A DNA stretch of 64,000 nt from Phocoena phocoena (lineage: Eukaryota > Chordata > Mammalia > Artiodactyla > Phocoenidae): positions 137,496,263-137,560,262 of the forward strand of contig NC_089221.1 in assembly GCF_963924675.1 (NCBI RefSeq), given 5' to 3'. This document shows, piece by piece, positions 1 to 11,354 of the stretch (its first letter is position 1; every line of letters begins with the position of its first letter). The translations under genes and the position numbers were made by a program. The notes under the pieces are model-generated. The model worked only from the letters and a program-made list of their open reading frames with translations. It was not told the origin of the DNA and made no database searches.

Positions 1-39
1 ACATACGATTTTACCTTTTTACCTGGTTTATTGCCTCTC

Positions 40-150
40 TCTGTTAGAGTATAAGTTCCACGAAGGCAGGAATCTTTATTTTGTTTGCTGCTTTATCACC
101 ACTGTCCAGAGCAGAGCTAACACATATAGGTACTCAGTATGAACTAGTCT
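40..150 (-). repeat. L2 LINE 3' fragment
   Basis: Carries the L2-type phrase 'gagtataagttccacgaaggcagg' in diverged form, followed by a 'ggtactcagta' end. Old, mammal-wide. Confidence 0.5.
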
Positions 151-186
151 TTATGTATTTAGCATATCCCTTCTTTAAGTTGGAAC

Positions 187-812
187 TGAAACAGGAGGGA
201 AGGGGGCAGGGCACAACCTCTGAAAGAATGACATAACCCTTGAGGCTATAACATAACCTGGTTAGAACCAACTGGGATCAAGATGGCGGAAGATTGGACT
301 TCCAGTAGACCTTGAGCCTCATTATATGCTTCTTGTAATACATTAGCGTGCTAAATGACATACTCACAGGCACCATGACAGTTCCAAAGCTAACCAAGAA
401 AGGTCAAAAAGTGGGCAGTGGCCCAATTTCTGGAAATCTCCGCCCCTTCTCCAAAATAGTTGGAATAATCCTCGCACTTGTCAGCCTATGAAATTACCCA
501 GACCATATTCCAGGGGCTTCTCACCTTCTGCGATGGCCCACACTCTGTCTGTGGCATGCGTTTCTCCCAGGACCATTCTCGCCTTTTGAGACAGACTGCA
601 TTCTGTCTATGGAATGTGTATCTCTCTAAATAAATCCACTTCTTACCTATCCCTTTGTCTCTCACTGAATTCTTTCTGTGACTAGATGTAAAGAACCTGA
701 GCTTCATTAAGTACTGAGACCAGGTGTGTGATCTCAATTAAAAGACAGTGGGTTCAAGCCACAGTCTGGGTTTTAGCTGGGTTCAAGTCCCAATCTGAGT
801 TGTGTGGTTTCA
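187..812 (+). mobile_element. ERV solo LTR (class I-like)
   Basis: About 626 bp starting TGAAAC and ending GTTTCA, with direct repeats GAAC at 183-186 and 813-816. A 4-bp target duplication is usual for gammaretrovirus-like elements. It has an AATAAA near 628, followed by a T-rich region. No internal proviral sequence is next to it, so it is a solo LTR left by recombination. Family name not determined. Confidence 0.75.
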
Positions 813-1724
813 GAACTATTGGGCCAAAGGGATGACTATTCTCTATAGTTCTTCACTTTAGTTTTTGCTTGTACCAGTGGTTTGCCCCTTTTAACTGCTG
901 AGTAGTATTTCATAGTGTGGATGTACTGCCCTTTGTTTAACCGTTTACCCATTGAAGAACATCTTGGCTATTTCCAGTTTGGGGCTACTATGAATAAAAC
1001 TGTTATAAACCATTGTGTACAGGTTTTCACGAGGTCTTAAGCCTTCATTTCTCTGGGATAAATGCCTAGGAGTGCAATTGCTGAGTTGCACTGAGTGGTA
1101 GTTGTATGCTTTCTTTTTAAAAGAAACCGCCAAACCATTTTCCAGAGTTGCTATACCATTTTACATCTCCACCAACAGTGTAAGAGTGATCCACTTTCTC
1201 CACGTCCTTGCCAGCATTTGGTATTGTCACCCTTTTTTATTTTAGCTATTTTGTTATGTGTGCAGTGATGTCATGCATTTAATTTGTATTTCTCTGATAG
1301 TTAATGATCTTGAACATCTTTTTTCCCTGCTTATTTGCCATCTGTATGTCTTCTTCAGGAAAACGTCTCTTTATGTCTTTTGCCTACGGTCTGATTGGAT
1401 TGCTTGCTTTTTTAATATTGAGTTTTAAAAAGTTTTAAAAATATATTCTAGATATAGTCTTTGTCAGATATGTGGTTTGCAAATATTTTCTCCCACTCTG
1501 TAGGTTGTCTTCTTATCCTCCTAACAGACTAAAAGTTTTTAGTTTTGATGAAGTCCAACTTAAACATTTTTCCTTTTAAGGTCATGGTTTGGTGTCAAGT
1601 CTAAGAACTCTTTCCCTAGTCAGATCCTAAAGATATTCTTCTATGTTTTTTCTAAAAGTTTTATAGTTTGAGTTTAAATCTATGATCAATTTGGAGTTAG
1701 TTTTTGTATAAAGTGTGAGATTAG

Positions 1725-1951
1725 GGATTTCCCTGGTGGCACTAGTGGTTAAGACTGTGCTCCCAGTGCAGGGGGCCTGGGTTCATTCCCTGGGCAGGGA
1801 ACTAGATCCCACATGCATGCCACAACTAAGGAACCTGCATGCCTCAACTAAGCAGCCCTCAAGCTGCAGCTAAGGAGCCCGTCTGCCAGAACTAAGACCC
1901 AGTGCAACCAGATAAGTAAATAACTAAATTTAAAAATAAAAAAAATAAAAA
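1725..1951 (+). mobile_element. CHR-type SINE
   Basis: tRNA-derived head 'tttccctggtggcactagtgg', A-rich tail, and a perfect 17-bp target duplication (ataaagtgtgagattag) at 1708-1724 and 1952-1968. Confidence 0.9.
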
Positions 1952-1974
1952 ATAAAGTGTGAGATTAGATTGAG

Positions 1975-2190
1975 TTTTTTTTTTTTTTTTTTTTTTTTGC
2001 TGTACGCGGGCCTCTCACTGTTGTGGCCTCTCCCGTTGCGGAGCACAGGCTCCAGACGCGCAGGCTCAGCGGCCATGGCTCACGGGCCCAGCCGCTCCGA
2101 GGCATGTGGGATCTTCCCAGACCGGGGCACGAACCCGTGTCCCCTGCATCAGCAGGCGGACTCTCAACCACTGCGCCACCAGGGAAGCCC
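1975..2190 (-). mobile_element. CHR-type SINE (short cetacean subfamily)
   Basis: Reverse orientation: poly(T), 'tacgcgggcctctcactg', ending 'ccaccagggaagccc'. The tgagttttttttt repeats at 1971 and 2191 are the target duplication. It sits immediately beside the oppositely oriented SINE at 1725-1951. Confidence 0.9.
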
Positions 2191-2239
2191 TGAGTTTTTT
2201 TTTTTAAACCTATGGATGTCCAATTTGGAGCCTGCATTT

Positions 2240-3633
2240 TAACAAATCTTTAGAAACATCAAGGTCTGAGAACTTCTGGGGAGGGATTTGTGGGATTTAC
2301 TTGGTGATGTGATGGTAAATGTTTCACAACCAGTTCTTGGTGAGGGAGGGATAATTTCCACGGTATAAATACAACCTTTATAGCTGATTGCAAGCAACTG
2401 ATATGATGCCCCTGAGCACAGAGTTGGGAAGAGATTCACAGAAGCACACCATTATGTAATATGCCCACACTTACAGGAGATGCATATGACCTCAGAAGTA
2501 TAGATAATAATAAAATGTGGAAGGAAATGATGCGTTTTGAGTATTTATCAACTTTGTTTTAAATATAACTTACTTAATTTTAAATTTATGTCAAGAACTT
2601 TGGAGGTTCTAAGAGGTTACCCTAAGATGTCAGTTTCAAGAGCACAAGGTTTATTTTTCAGTAAAAACAAAATCTTTCAATTTTTAAAAAAAAAAAAAAA
2701 AAAAAAAGAGGTTACCCTACTTGCAAGCTACATTGTCAGTTTCATGGATGCTGGCAGAAGACATGAGACTCCTGGATTAGAGACAAAGGACTTTATTACT
2801 TACAGCAACTGCAGTAACTAGAGTGTCAGCATTACCTTGTACTAGTTCCCTGAGCCCCAATTCTCAAATGGTGATGCAAAATGGCACTTATCCATGCAGT
2901 GGGCTGTATATAGGAGAGGAATTCTGCGTTTAGGGATCCGAATGCTAAGTTATCATCTTTTATAATGCTCAAAGGCAGACATTATCTTTATTACTCTGGA
3001 CAATAAGAAAACTGCCCTTTTTATCTTGAGGGAAACACTATACAAACAAGTTTGAAAAGATAGTCCTGAACAAAGATATTCAGTGCTTCCACTCACAGGA
3101 CCAGCTGAAATGAGAGAGACTCATGAAGAATTGACTCCAAACAGCCTATATAATTTATTTTTTAATAATGGCTGTGTTTAACAACCAGCCCACAAAGTTC
3201 CTGAAGATGGAACAATAGGCCCTCAGAAGCCAGTACATTGGCTCCAGTACACCAATGTATTTCGAGGAAAAAAAAAAGGAAAGACGAAGGGAGAGATTCT
3301 CTCTGGATTGATTTCACCAGCTGGGAGCTCGGGAAGCCCCATCCATGGAGGAAGCTGTTTTAATGGTTTGTTTTCCAGAATGGTTATTATTATAATGGAA
3401 ATTCTAATAATAGTTATTAAAGTAAAAATAGCAACTACTCTTTGTTGCCTGTCAAGTACAGGTCATGCATTTTGGGGGCTTTTTATCTCATTTAATCCTC
3501 GAAATTACCTACGAAGTAAGGAGATTATTACTATCCTCATTTAATAAATGAGAAAACCAAGACTCCTAGAGGTCAAAGAAAAAAGCTGGGCTGGGATTGA
3601 GCTTGTCCGGCAAACTCTAGCTCTGAGGAGTTG
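2240..3633. other. Non-coding stretch
   Basis: No gene seen. It contains an A-rich run (about 2685-2707) and a MIR-like fragment at about 3430-3580 ('tcatttaatcctcgaaattac', 'aaatgagaaaacc'). The rest shows nothing recognisable. Confidence 0.5.
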
Positions 3634-3647
3634 AGAACTCACAGTCT

Positions 3648-3992
3648 TTTTTTTTTCTTTTAATAAATTTATTTATTTTATTATTTTATTTTATTTATTT
3701 ATTGTTTCTGGCCGCGTTGGCTCTTTGTTGCTGCACGCGGTCTTTCTCTAATTGTGGCGAGCAGGGGCTACTCTGCTGCGGTTCACGGGCTTCTCATTGT
3801 GGTGGCTTCTCTTGTTGCAGAGTACGGGCTCTAGGCGCATGGGCTTCAGTAGTTGTGGCACGTGGGCTCAGTAGTTGTGGCACATGGGCTTAGCTGCTCC
3901 TTGGCATGTGGGATCTTCCCGGACCAGGGATCGAACCCGTGTCCCCTGCACTGGAAAGTGGATTCTCAACCACTGTGCTACCAAGGAAGCCT
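3648..3992 (-). mobile_element. CHR-type SINE (long form)
   Basis: AT-rich tail, repeated 'cagtagttgtggcac' units and the head ending 'accaaggaagcct'. A 14-bp target duplication (gaactcacagtctt) lies at 3634-3647 and 3993-4006. Confidence 0.9.
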
Positions 3993-4006
3993 GAACTCAC
4001 AGTCTT

Positions 4007-5954
4007 AAAAGCAACTTTTCCATTCACGTCGACTGGCATTATTTGGACCCCACCTGCCTTCTCTCTGTGCCTCTCAGGAGCAGGGCTTTGTGGTGTCATG
4101 CTGGCAAGGGCCAAGGGCATAGATTTCTGGTCTCTGTTTGCCAGTGAGTTCCAGTGTGACCCTGGGCGTATTATTCATCTCCGCACCGCTATTTCCTCAT
4201 CTGTCCAATGATGGATGTTCTGATGGTACTGTTCTGCCAGTCTTGCAGAGTTATCTGGAAAATCAAAGGTGCCTCAAAATGGTCTGGGGTTGTAGTTTAG
4301 GTTGCATGACTTTGTACCAGCTATAAAATCTCTGCAACATCCCCCCCCCCCCCCCGACCTTAAAGTTTCTTATGTGTATTATGGGGGCGGGGCATATGCG
4401 GTCACCATGAGGCTGTCAGATTCTGAGTCTATAAGTGAGATAATAGCTCCAGAAGGCTCTGGAAAAGGCAGAAAGCAACCCCCAGACGTGAGGTATTGTT
4501 CTTCACTCGCTGCTGCCCCGTCTCTTTCTAATTTCCTGTGGTTGTGCAGCCACCGGGCTCAGAGAGGGTCAGGTAAGCATTTGTGACCTGAGTCTTTGGA
4601 CGGCAGAAGTGATGGTGGTTCAGGCAGGGCTGCTCTCCCTGGGGGCAGATAGAGAGTCCCCCCACGTGCCAGGCAGGACGTGTCTGAGAGGCGCAGGAGC
4701 CTTGGGTATCGCCTGCCTCTGAGCCTCTCAGCTCAGAGTCTGTTCAGAGCTCCGTCTGCGCCCCACCTGAGTTCCAGGCTTAGAATTGCCGAGTGACTGG
4801 CTGGAGGAAGGCATTCTAAGCCCAGGGACCGCCAAGTACAAAGGCCTAGAAGGGGGAATAAACTTGGCAGGTTTAAGTGGCAGCAGACCAGCCTGGCTGG
4901 AGAGGGAAAGGGGAGGAGGTCAAACATCCGTAACCTGCTCCAAGCAGCCGAACCCCCAAGAAGCCAAGGAGCCCCAAGGGGGCAGGTAAGGGATGTTCCC
5001 ACTACTTGTAAATGCTCCGGGTGCCCTCGAAGGTGTGGATCGGTCTCTGGTAACGGGCCAACAGCCAACAGCAGCTCTGGCTGTGCCCACCGAGATACCT
5101 GACCTTTTCTCTTCCTCCTGTCAACTTGTTTGCAGGCTGGGTCTGAGCCAGAGGTGAGGGGGCTGGCAGGGCTCAGAGATGTAGCCTTGAGGGCTTGCCT
5201 CTCCCTGCCCAGCCATTAGAGCCAACGCGATGTTACCAAGGCCCCTTAGCCTCCATCTGCCAGTTCCAGAAACCCAGTCCCCTGGGGGCAGGGGTAGGGC
5301 AGGGGGAGGCTTCTGGCAGCAGGACTGGCTGAGAGGCACAGGAACTCATAACAGACTCACCTGTTTACAAAATTCCCAAAGTCCAGGCTGCACTCTGGGC
5401 TACTTACATCAGAATCTCTAAGGGGGGAGGATTTGAATATTTACAGCCCACTCAGGAGATTCCACTGTGCAACCCAGGCTGAGGACCAGGGCTGTGGTTC
5501 CTTGCAGCTCTCTGGGGCCTCTGAGTTCAGACAGAATTGGATTTGAACTCCAGCTCTCCGACTTCACCAAGTGACCTCAACCAACATTCTGAGCCTCTAT
5601 TCTCTCCTCTGTAAAAAGTGCATCGTAGTAATACACCTACCTTATATGTTGTCCTCAAGGCCAGAGGTATTAATCCATGATAAACACATGGCACAAAGGG
5701 TTCATTCCTAGTAAGAGTCCAATAAATGTGTTTATTGTTATTACTTTCCCAAGGTCAAGCATGCCATTAGAAAGCTCCTCTTTAGGTTAAGTTGAAATGT
5801 TCTTATGGCTGCAAGAATCATCTTCTCAAAACCCAAATTTGCTTGCATCACCCACCCACTGAAAATCATTCTGTGGTTTTCCTTTATTCTCAGAGTCAAC
5901 AGAAGTCTTGAATCTGACTTAGCAGCCTCCAAGGCTCTGCCCCCTCACCTTCTT
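4007..5954. other. Non-coding stretch with C15 tract and MIR
   Basis: No gene recognised. It has a run of 15 cytosines at 4341-4355, MIR-like remnants near 4120-4260, and a clear MIR at about 5515-5735 (ggatttgaactccagctc ... aataaatg). Short open frames of 60-110 codons on both strands at 4.7-5.4 kb have no family resemblance. Confidence 0.5.
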
Positions 5955-6302
5955 TTTTATTTGTTTATTTATTCATTTATTTAATTTTTGGCTGCAGTGG
6001 ATCTTTGCTGCTGCACGTGGGCTTTCTCTAGTTGCTGGAAGCCGGGGCTACTCTTTGTTGTTGTGCGCAGGCTTCTCATTGCGGTGGCTTCTCTTGTTGC
6101 GGAGCACGGGCTCTAGGCACATGGGCTTCAGTAGTTGTGGCACGGGGTTCCCCCTTGCAGGCTCTAGAGCGCAGGCTCAGTAGTTGTGGCACGCAGGCTT
6201 AGTTGCTCGGCAGCATGTGGGATCTTCCCGGACCAGGGCTCGAACCCGTGTCCCCTGCATTGGCAGGCGGATTCTTAACCACTGCGTCACCAGGGAAGCC
6301 CC
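5955..6302 (-). mobile_element. CHR-type SINE (long form)
   Basis: Minus-strand copy ending 'gtcaccagggaagcc'. The target duplication ccctcac(c/g)ttctt lies at 5942-5954 and 6303-6315, with one mismatch. Confidence 0.88.
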
Positions 6303-7287
6303 CCCTCACGTTCTTATTTTGCAGTCTTTTCTCCCTTCACACCATGACCTGGGGGAGGGGACTCCTTTGATTCCCCGGACCCGCCCTGCTGGTCCCACCA
6401 CCGGGCCTTTACATATGAAGCTCCCATCACTGCGCCCCTGGAATGCCTTCCCCACTCTTCTTCCTGCTATCTTACCCTGTAGATCTCAGCTTGGTCATAT
6501 CACTCTACCAGTAAAGTTCTTTACACTCTGACCAGGACAAATCCTCACCTTGTCATTCTCATGGCACCATCTCACAGCTGACATTTTACATTTATTTCTC
6601 TGGGCATTTGTCCAATGCTCGTCACCTGTGCTGGACTCTAAGCTCCAAGAAGACAGAGACCATATCTGCATTTTGCTCACCCCAGCATCCCCAGTGCCTA
6701 ACTCACTGCGTTGAGGTTTGATAAATACCTATGGAATAAGTGGCCCAAATTTGGCCTCTTGATAAAGTCCACCAGTTCAAATGCGGCTCCTTGCAGCAGT
6801 CGGTGCCCTGGACTAGAGGACTGCCCTGCAGGGGTGGGCCGGCAGCTTCGGGACCCCCACTCTTCTCTCCTCTCCCTCCTATAGAAGGTGGCTCTTCCAG
6901 ACGTCCAGGTCCTCCTCGGACAGGTTCTTGTTGTACCACGCTTGGAGTGGGATTCAAAGTAGCCGATGGGGTGCTTTTCAAGAGTGATTTGCCCACAGAG
7001 TTCTGCCAAGTGGTGGGGCAGCTGAGAAGTGTTTCAGGATTTAATGCCCTCCTTAGCCTTTCACCTCTGAGGCCCTTGATCTCCATGTAATTAAGCTCAT
7101 ACATTAAATGCGCTTTATGGGATGAGAAAGCCCCATGTGGAACATAGACTTTTCACACCAGGAGGCCATTTTAGGTTATTGTCAGCCTCAGCTTGAAAAA
7201 TCACTTGGGGTGGGGATGAATTGGGGTTGTGAGTTTACAAGGGCATCAGTGAAAATAAATACCAGAGATGAAGCTAAACTCTTCCTT
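6303..7287. repeat. L2 3' fragment and flanking non-coding DNA
   Basis: 6330-6735 carries the L2 pattern 'tggaatgccttcccc', 'ctctaagctccaagaagac', 'cagtgcctaactcactg'. 6736-7287 has overlapping open frames on both strands but no recognisable protein. Confidence 0.55.
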
Positions 7288-7421
7288 GGTTTTTTTTTTT
7301 TTTTTTTCCCTCGGCCACGCCGTGAGGCTTGCAGGATCTTAGTTCCTCGACCAGGGAATGAATCCAGGCCCACGGCAGTGAGAGCACTGAGTCTTAACCA
7401 CTGGACCGCCAAGGGAAGTCC
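7288..7421 (-). mobile_element. Short tRNA-derived SINE
   Basis: Poly(T), then 'aggatcttagttcctcgacc' and the head 'accgccaagggaagtcc'. The target duplication cttcctt lies at 7281-7287 and 7422-7428. Confidence 0.8.
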
Positions 7422-9695
7422 CTTCCTTCTTGTTTTTAATCAGGGTCACAGGGATGTAATACATACGTGCAGATAAAATGCCTCAGAGGAAAAATAAATA
7501 AAAATAAATAAAAATTAAAAAGCGACTTGCCCAGAGCCATCTTTGGGCCCTTTCTGAGAAATTCTGTTTAGGCTTTTGTCTCCAGAGCAGGGAGAGGCCT
7601 GGAATTTTGCAGAGGTTATTAGGAGCCAATAAGTAAGCACCTACCCTCCTCCTGGCCTCAGCTGCTGCATGAGGAGCTAGGCCTGTGAGGGTAACTTCCA
7701 TCTTACCCGCAGAGCTCCACAGCCAGCGCCGACCTGGGCCTGAGGACAGCTGTGGAAGGGACACCAGGAAAGGGGAAAATGAAGAAAAAGAAACACACAT
7801 AGGCTCCAGCCCCATCAAAGAGTAGAAGCTGAGTCTTTTCTATTCTAGTTTTCCCCTCGGCCTGGCCCAGGGATTGGCAAAGCTGGCTGTACTTCAGAGT
7901 TGGCTGAGGAGCTTGTAAAGGGCCAGACTCCCACGTCCCATCAAGGAAACTAAAGGGCTGGAGGAGGTGCAGCTGCGTCCACACCCTTCTCTACCCTGCG
8001 AGCTTCTGACTCCCCACCTGTCCTGGGGACCACAGGCGCCATCCCTGACCACAGTGAGGCCTTCAGAGATGTCTGCTGAGTTGAGATGAAATCTGTAATT
8101 GACTAGACAGGATCCTGCTTCGAGGGAGGGAAATACTTGGGACCCAAACCCCACCACACAGGAGTGCTTCCAAGTCAGAGCACTTGGTGGGGAGGGCCTA
8201 TTGCCCACAGAGGGGCCCGCTCATGGCCAATGTAGCTGAAAGTGCAGCCTCTAGATGCGCCCGCTTGGTTCCAGTCCTACTGCATTGACCTTTGGCATTG
8301 ACCCAAGCTCTTTAGAACTCAACTTTCCCCATCTGTAAAGTGGGGATGTTGATCATAGTAGCTGCTCACAGGGGTGTGGAGAAGCTGAGAAGAGACAATA
8401 CACATAACACCCAGCATGTGGCTAATGTTCAGTTAGATAATGTTATTATCTTCCAGCTCAGGAAACCTAATAACAGCAACCACTGATTGTCTTCAGTGGA
8501 AGCAGAGGGCCAGATGTGAACGTTCAATGCTTCAGAACATGCTGGCCTGATTCATTCAGCTGTTTTAATTTATGTTTCAGGAATTTCAGGCTCTTTTCTT
8601 AGCTCTGCTTTGGAGACAGAAGCATAAATATTTAGCACAAAAATGGATTCTGAAACCATCTGATTCAATCCTTCATTTCACAGATAGGGAAACTGAGGCC
8701 ACCTGATGTGAAATGGCTTGGCCAAAGCCACACAAGGAATTAGAAGAAGACAGAGCTGGGACTGGAACCCAGATTTCTTGTTTTCCCGGACAACCGCGGT
8801 ATTCCTGCACTCTACCAGCTGCCTCTGTAATTTAGAATGTGTGTGAAATCCCTTTAACTGAAAATGCTAGAAAGATGTGTGGTTCTTGTGTTCTTATTCT
8901 TTTTCTTTTCTCCAGCTGAGGGTCATGGTCGAATAATATCATGGATCAGAATCTCTCTCTCTTTCTCTCTCTCTCTTTTTTCCTTTGGCTCAGAATCTAG
9001 AAAACAGCCTGGAGAAGAAACCAGGGTAGATCTTCCAGCCTCTAAGCCTCAGGACTGGAGGTTTGTGTGGTAGACGTTTGCCCCCTAGTGGAATGAGTGA
9101 AGATGACAGGCAGGGAGTGAAGAAGCTTCTGCCTCCAGGACCTGGCTTCCCAAGGGGTCTGATGCAGCTTGCACAGCCAGGCCTCCCTTACCTCACCCTC
9201 ATGCCAGCACTGTCAGATCCCATCTTTACTTAAAATTGTGATATTCTGTTCATCAAAACACTTTTTGGTATTAATTTTGATTTATTAAGACATTGAATTA
9301 AAATATTATTTATATTGATTATTTTGGGGGCACCTCCTTTAAATTTTGCACGTGAGGTGAGTGCCCCATTTGCCTCCCCCTATCGTAGTCTTTTTAAAAT
9401 ATTTATTTATTTATTTGTTTGTTTCTTTATTTATTTTCCGACCATAGTCTTAATCCAGAAGGCGGCCCTGGAAGAACCCGCAGATACCTGATGTGCTGAC
9501 CCCCTCACTTGTCGGAGGTGCCCTGAGGCCCGGCAAGGGCTGGGCTGGGCCAGCCTGTTAGGGCAGTGTGGTCTGCTGCTTTTGCACTGAAATAATCAGA
9601 ACTGCGTATTTCCCAGGCTTTCTCCAGAAGCGAACGGTGACAAAGAACCTCTCCTTGCCCAAACTCTAGCCAGGCTCCTCTGAGCCCTCTTCTTT
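7422..9695. other. Non-coding stretch with MIR and simple repeats
   Basis: No gene seen. MIRs lie at about 8310-8450 and 8660-8830 (gggactggaacccagattt). Two CT-repeat runs separated by a single A lie at 8951-8976. An AT-rich low-complexity run lies at about 9392-9438. Confidence 0.5.
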
Positions 9696-9716
9696 TTTTT
9701 TTTTTTTTTTTTTGTT
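9696..9716 (-). mobile_element. Tail-only retroinsertion (poly-T between target duplications)
   Basis: A pure T-rich tract of about 21 bp lies between two copies of tgagccctcttcttt (9681-9695 and 9717-9731). Direct repeats around a bare tail are what target-primed reverse transcription leaves when it stops almost at once. Confidence 0.65.
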
Positions 9717-9731
9717 TGAGCCCTCTTCTTT

Positions 9732-10189
9732 ACTAGGCCTGTCAACCTGGGCCTATAAAGACTTGAACAAACACTAACATCGTTTCCAACAGCTCAAGGC
9801 CCTGTGACCCATGCCCCCCCTTAAAGTGGCTGCCTGAAAACACTCAAGGCAGCCAAAATCATGTACTGTTTGTTCCAGCCAACATCTGAAGATAGCGCCC
9901 CTGTTTCCCAGTCGCTGTGGGAACGTAGGAACCCCATTTTGATAGAGGCCAGTTAGCAAGTCCATAAGGGCTTCACCTGGACCAGTCCCCTCCCCCTTTT
10001 CCCTGAGTCTACAGAGCCCCCAGTCAGCCCCATCCCCACTCCCTCATCCTCCCTTTAAAACACCCAGTCACCACTGAATAAAGCAAAGTGAGCCCAATTC
10101 ACATTGGACTCTTCCAATGCAGTAATATACTACAATAGTATATTACTGATTAAAATCAGTTCTTACCACTTTAACTAGTGTTCAACTTT
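9732..10189. other. Non-coding stretch
   Basis: No gene or certain repeat. The line around 9990-10150 has an AATAAA-containing segment of possible old LTR origin. Confidence 0.4.
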
Positions 10190-10516
10190 TCTTTGAAATT
10201 TATTTAATTAATTTTGGCTGCTTTGGGTCTTCCTTGCTGTGCACGGGCTTTCTCTAGTTGCAGAGATCGGGGGTTACTCTTCGTTGTGGTGCGCAGGTTT
10301 CTCATTGCAGTGGCTTCTCTTGTTGCAGAGCACGGGCTCTAGGCATGCGGGCTTCAGTAGTTGTGGCTCATGGGCTCTAGAGTGCAGGCTCAATAGTTGT
10401 GGCACTCGGGCTTAGTTGCTCTGCGGCATGTAGGATCTTCCTTGGCCAGGGCTTGAACTCTTGTCCCCTGCATTGGCAGGCGGATTCTTAACCACTGCGC
10501 CACCAGGGAAGCCCCC
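10190..10516 (-). mobile_element. CHR-type SINE (long form)
   Basis: Minus-strand copy with 'cagtagttgtggctcatgg' and the head 'ccaccagggaagccccc'. The target duplication agtgttca(a/g)cttt lies at 10177-10189 and 10517-10529. Confidence 0.88.
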
Positions 10517-10657
10517 AGTGTTCAGCTTTGTTTCTCTTTGATAACGGCTGACTTTTGAAGAGTGTCCTTTATGAGAAAAGACCCTGGAGCCAAGGGCAAT
10601 TTTATTGCACAAAGATGCACTGAATTCTGGGTCTTCCTCAATGCCTAAAGCATGAAG

Positions 10658-10808
10658 CCCTAGGGAATTCCCTGGCCAGACTCAGTGCTTTCACTGCCAG
10701 GGCCCAGGTTCAATCCCTGGACAGGGAGCTAAGATCCTGCAAGCTACGTGGTGCAGTCAAAAATAAACAAATAAACAAATAAATAAATAAAACTTAACAA
10801 AAGACAAA
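10658..10808 (+). mobile_element. Short tRNA-derived SINE
   Basis: Head 'gggaattccctggccagac', tail of aaataaataaat units. The 11-bp target duplication aaagcatgaag lies at 10647-10657 and 10809-10819. Confidence 0.85.
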
Positions 10809-10819
10809 AAAGCATGAAG

Positions 10820-11354
10820 GCTTAAAGATAGGCCCTATTTGCAGGGGTCCACAGTAAGTAGCTAGACTAGGAGGAGGGTCTGGTGCCCCAGCATGTCTGG
10901 GAAGGCCACCTCGTTGGAACACCTTCCTCCACTGGGCCTACATCCTGCACCACCTGCTGGAGGACTCCAAGTACTCAAGGTACCAAGGAGTCAGCCACCC
11001 TCAGAAGTGTTAGGGGACACACCAGCCCTCCTCCTTGCCATCAACTGGCTACCAGATACCCCTCTCAACTGTGTCACCTACTTCTGCCCACCTGCCACCA
11101 ACCCAGCGCTCCCACCTCACCACTTCCAGCAGTCCTGGGCCACATCCAAGGAAGACGAGACCCCAGAACTTGGTCCTGCAAGGCCTCTGCCTCCACCTGC
11201 CCGATCCCCTACAAAGAGTGCTAAGGCTCCCCTCACCCCATTGTCCCCCTCCTGGGGATTCCCTGGCAGGCTGCCAAGGGGACATGGGTTTAGGTCAGGC
11301 CCAGAAGTGGCAACCACAGAGCTTCAGGGTCCTGCCCATCTTGCTCAGGCTGCA
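10820..11354. other. Non-coding stretch with open frames
   Basis: A 162-codon plus-strand open frame and overlapping frames (10883-11418) are present. The translations are proline-rich and low in complexity, and I recognise no family. Lies beyond the C1QTNF2 3' end. Confidence 0.4.

Larger units (their letters stand above)
820..2235 (-). mobile_element. L1 3' fragment, antisense, interrupted by two SINEs
   Basis: The plus strand reads the reverse complement of L1 ORF2 end and 3' region (ttcagtttggggctactatg, ccaccaacagtgtaag, ctttgtcagatatgtggt). It is split by SINEs at 1725-1951 and 1975-2190 and resumes with 'cctatggatgtccaatttgg'. It is adjacent to, but not part of, the solo LTR. Confidence 0.8.

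Noticed and set aside
1725..1760. tRNA-like sequence at SINE heads
   Set aside because: Derived from a tRNA promoter but diverged and embedded in SINEs; not tRNA genes.
6698..7104. Open frames on both strands near 6.7-7.1 kb
   Set aside because: Start within an L2 fragment; no family resemblance.
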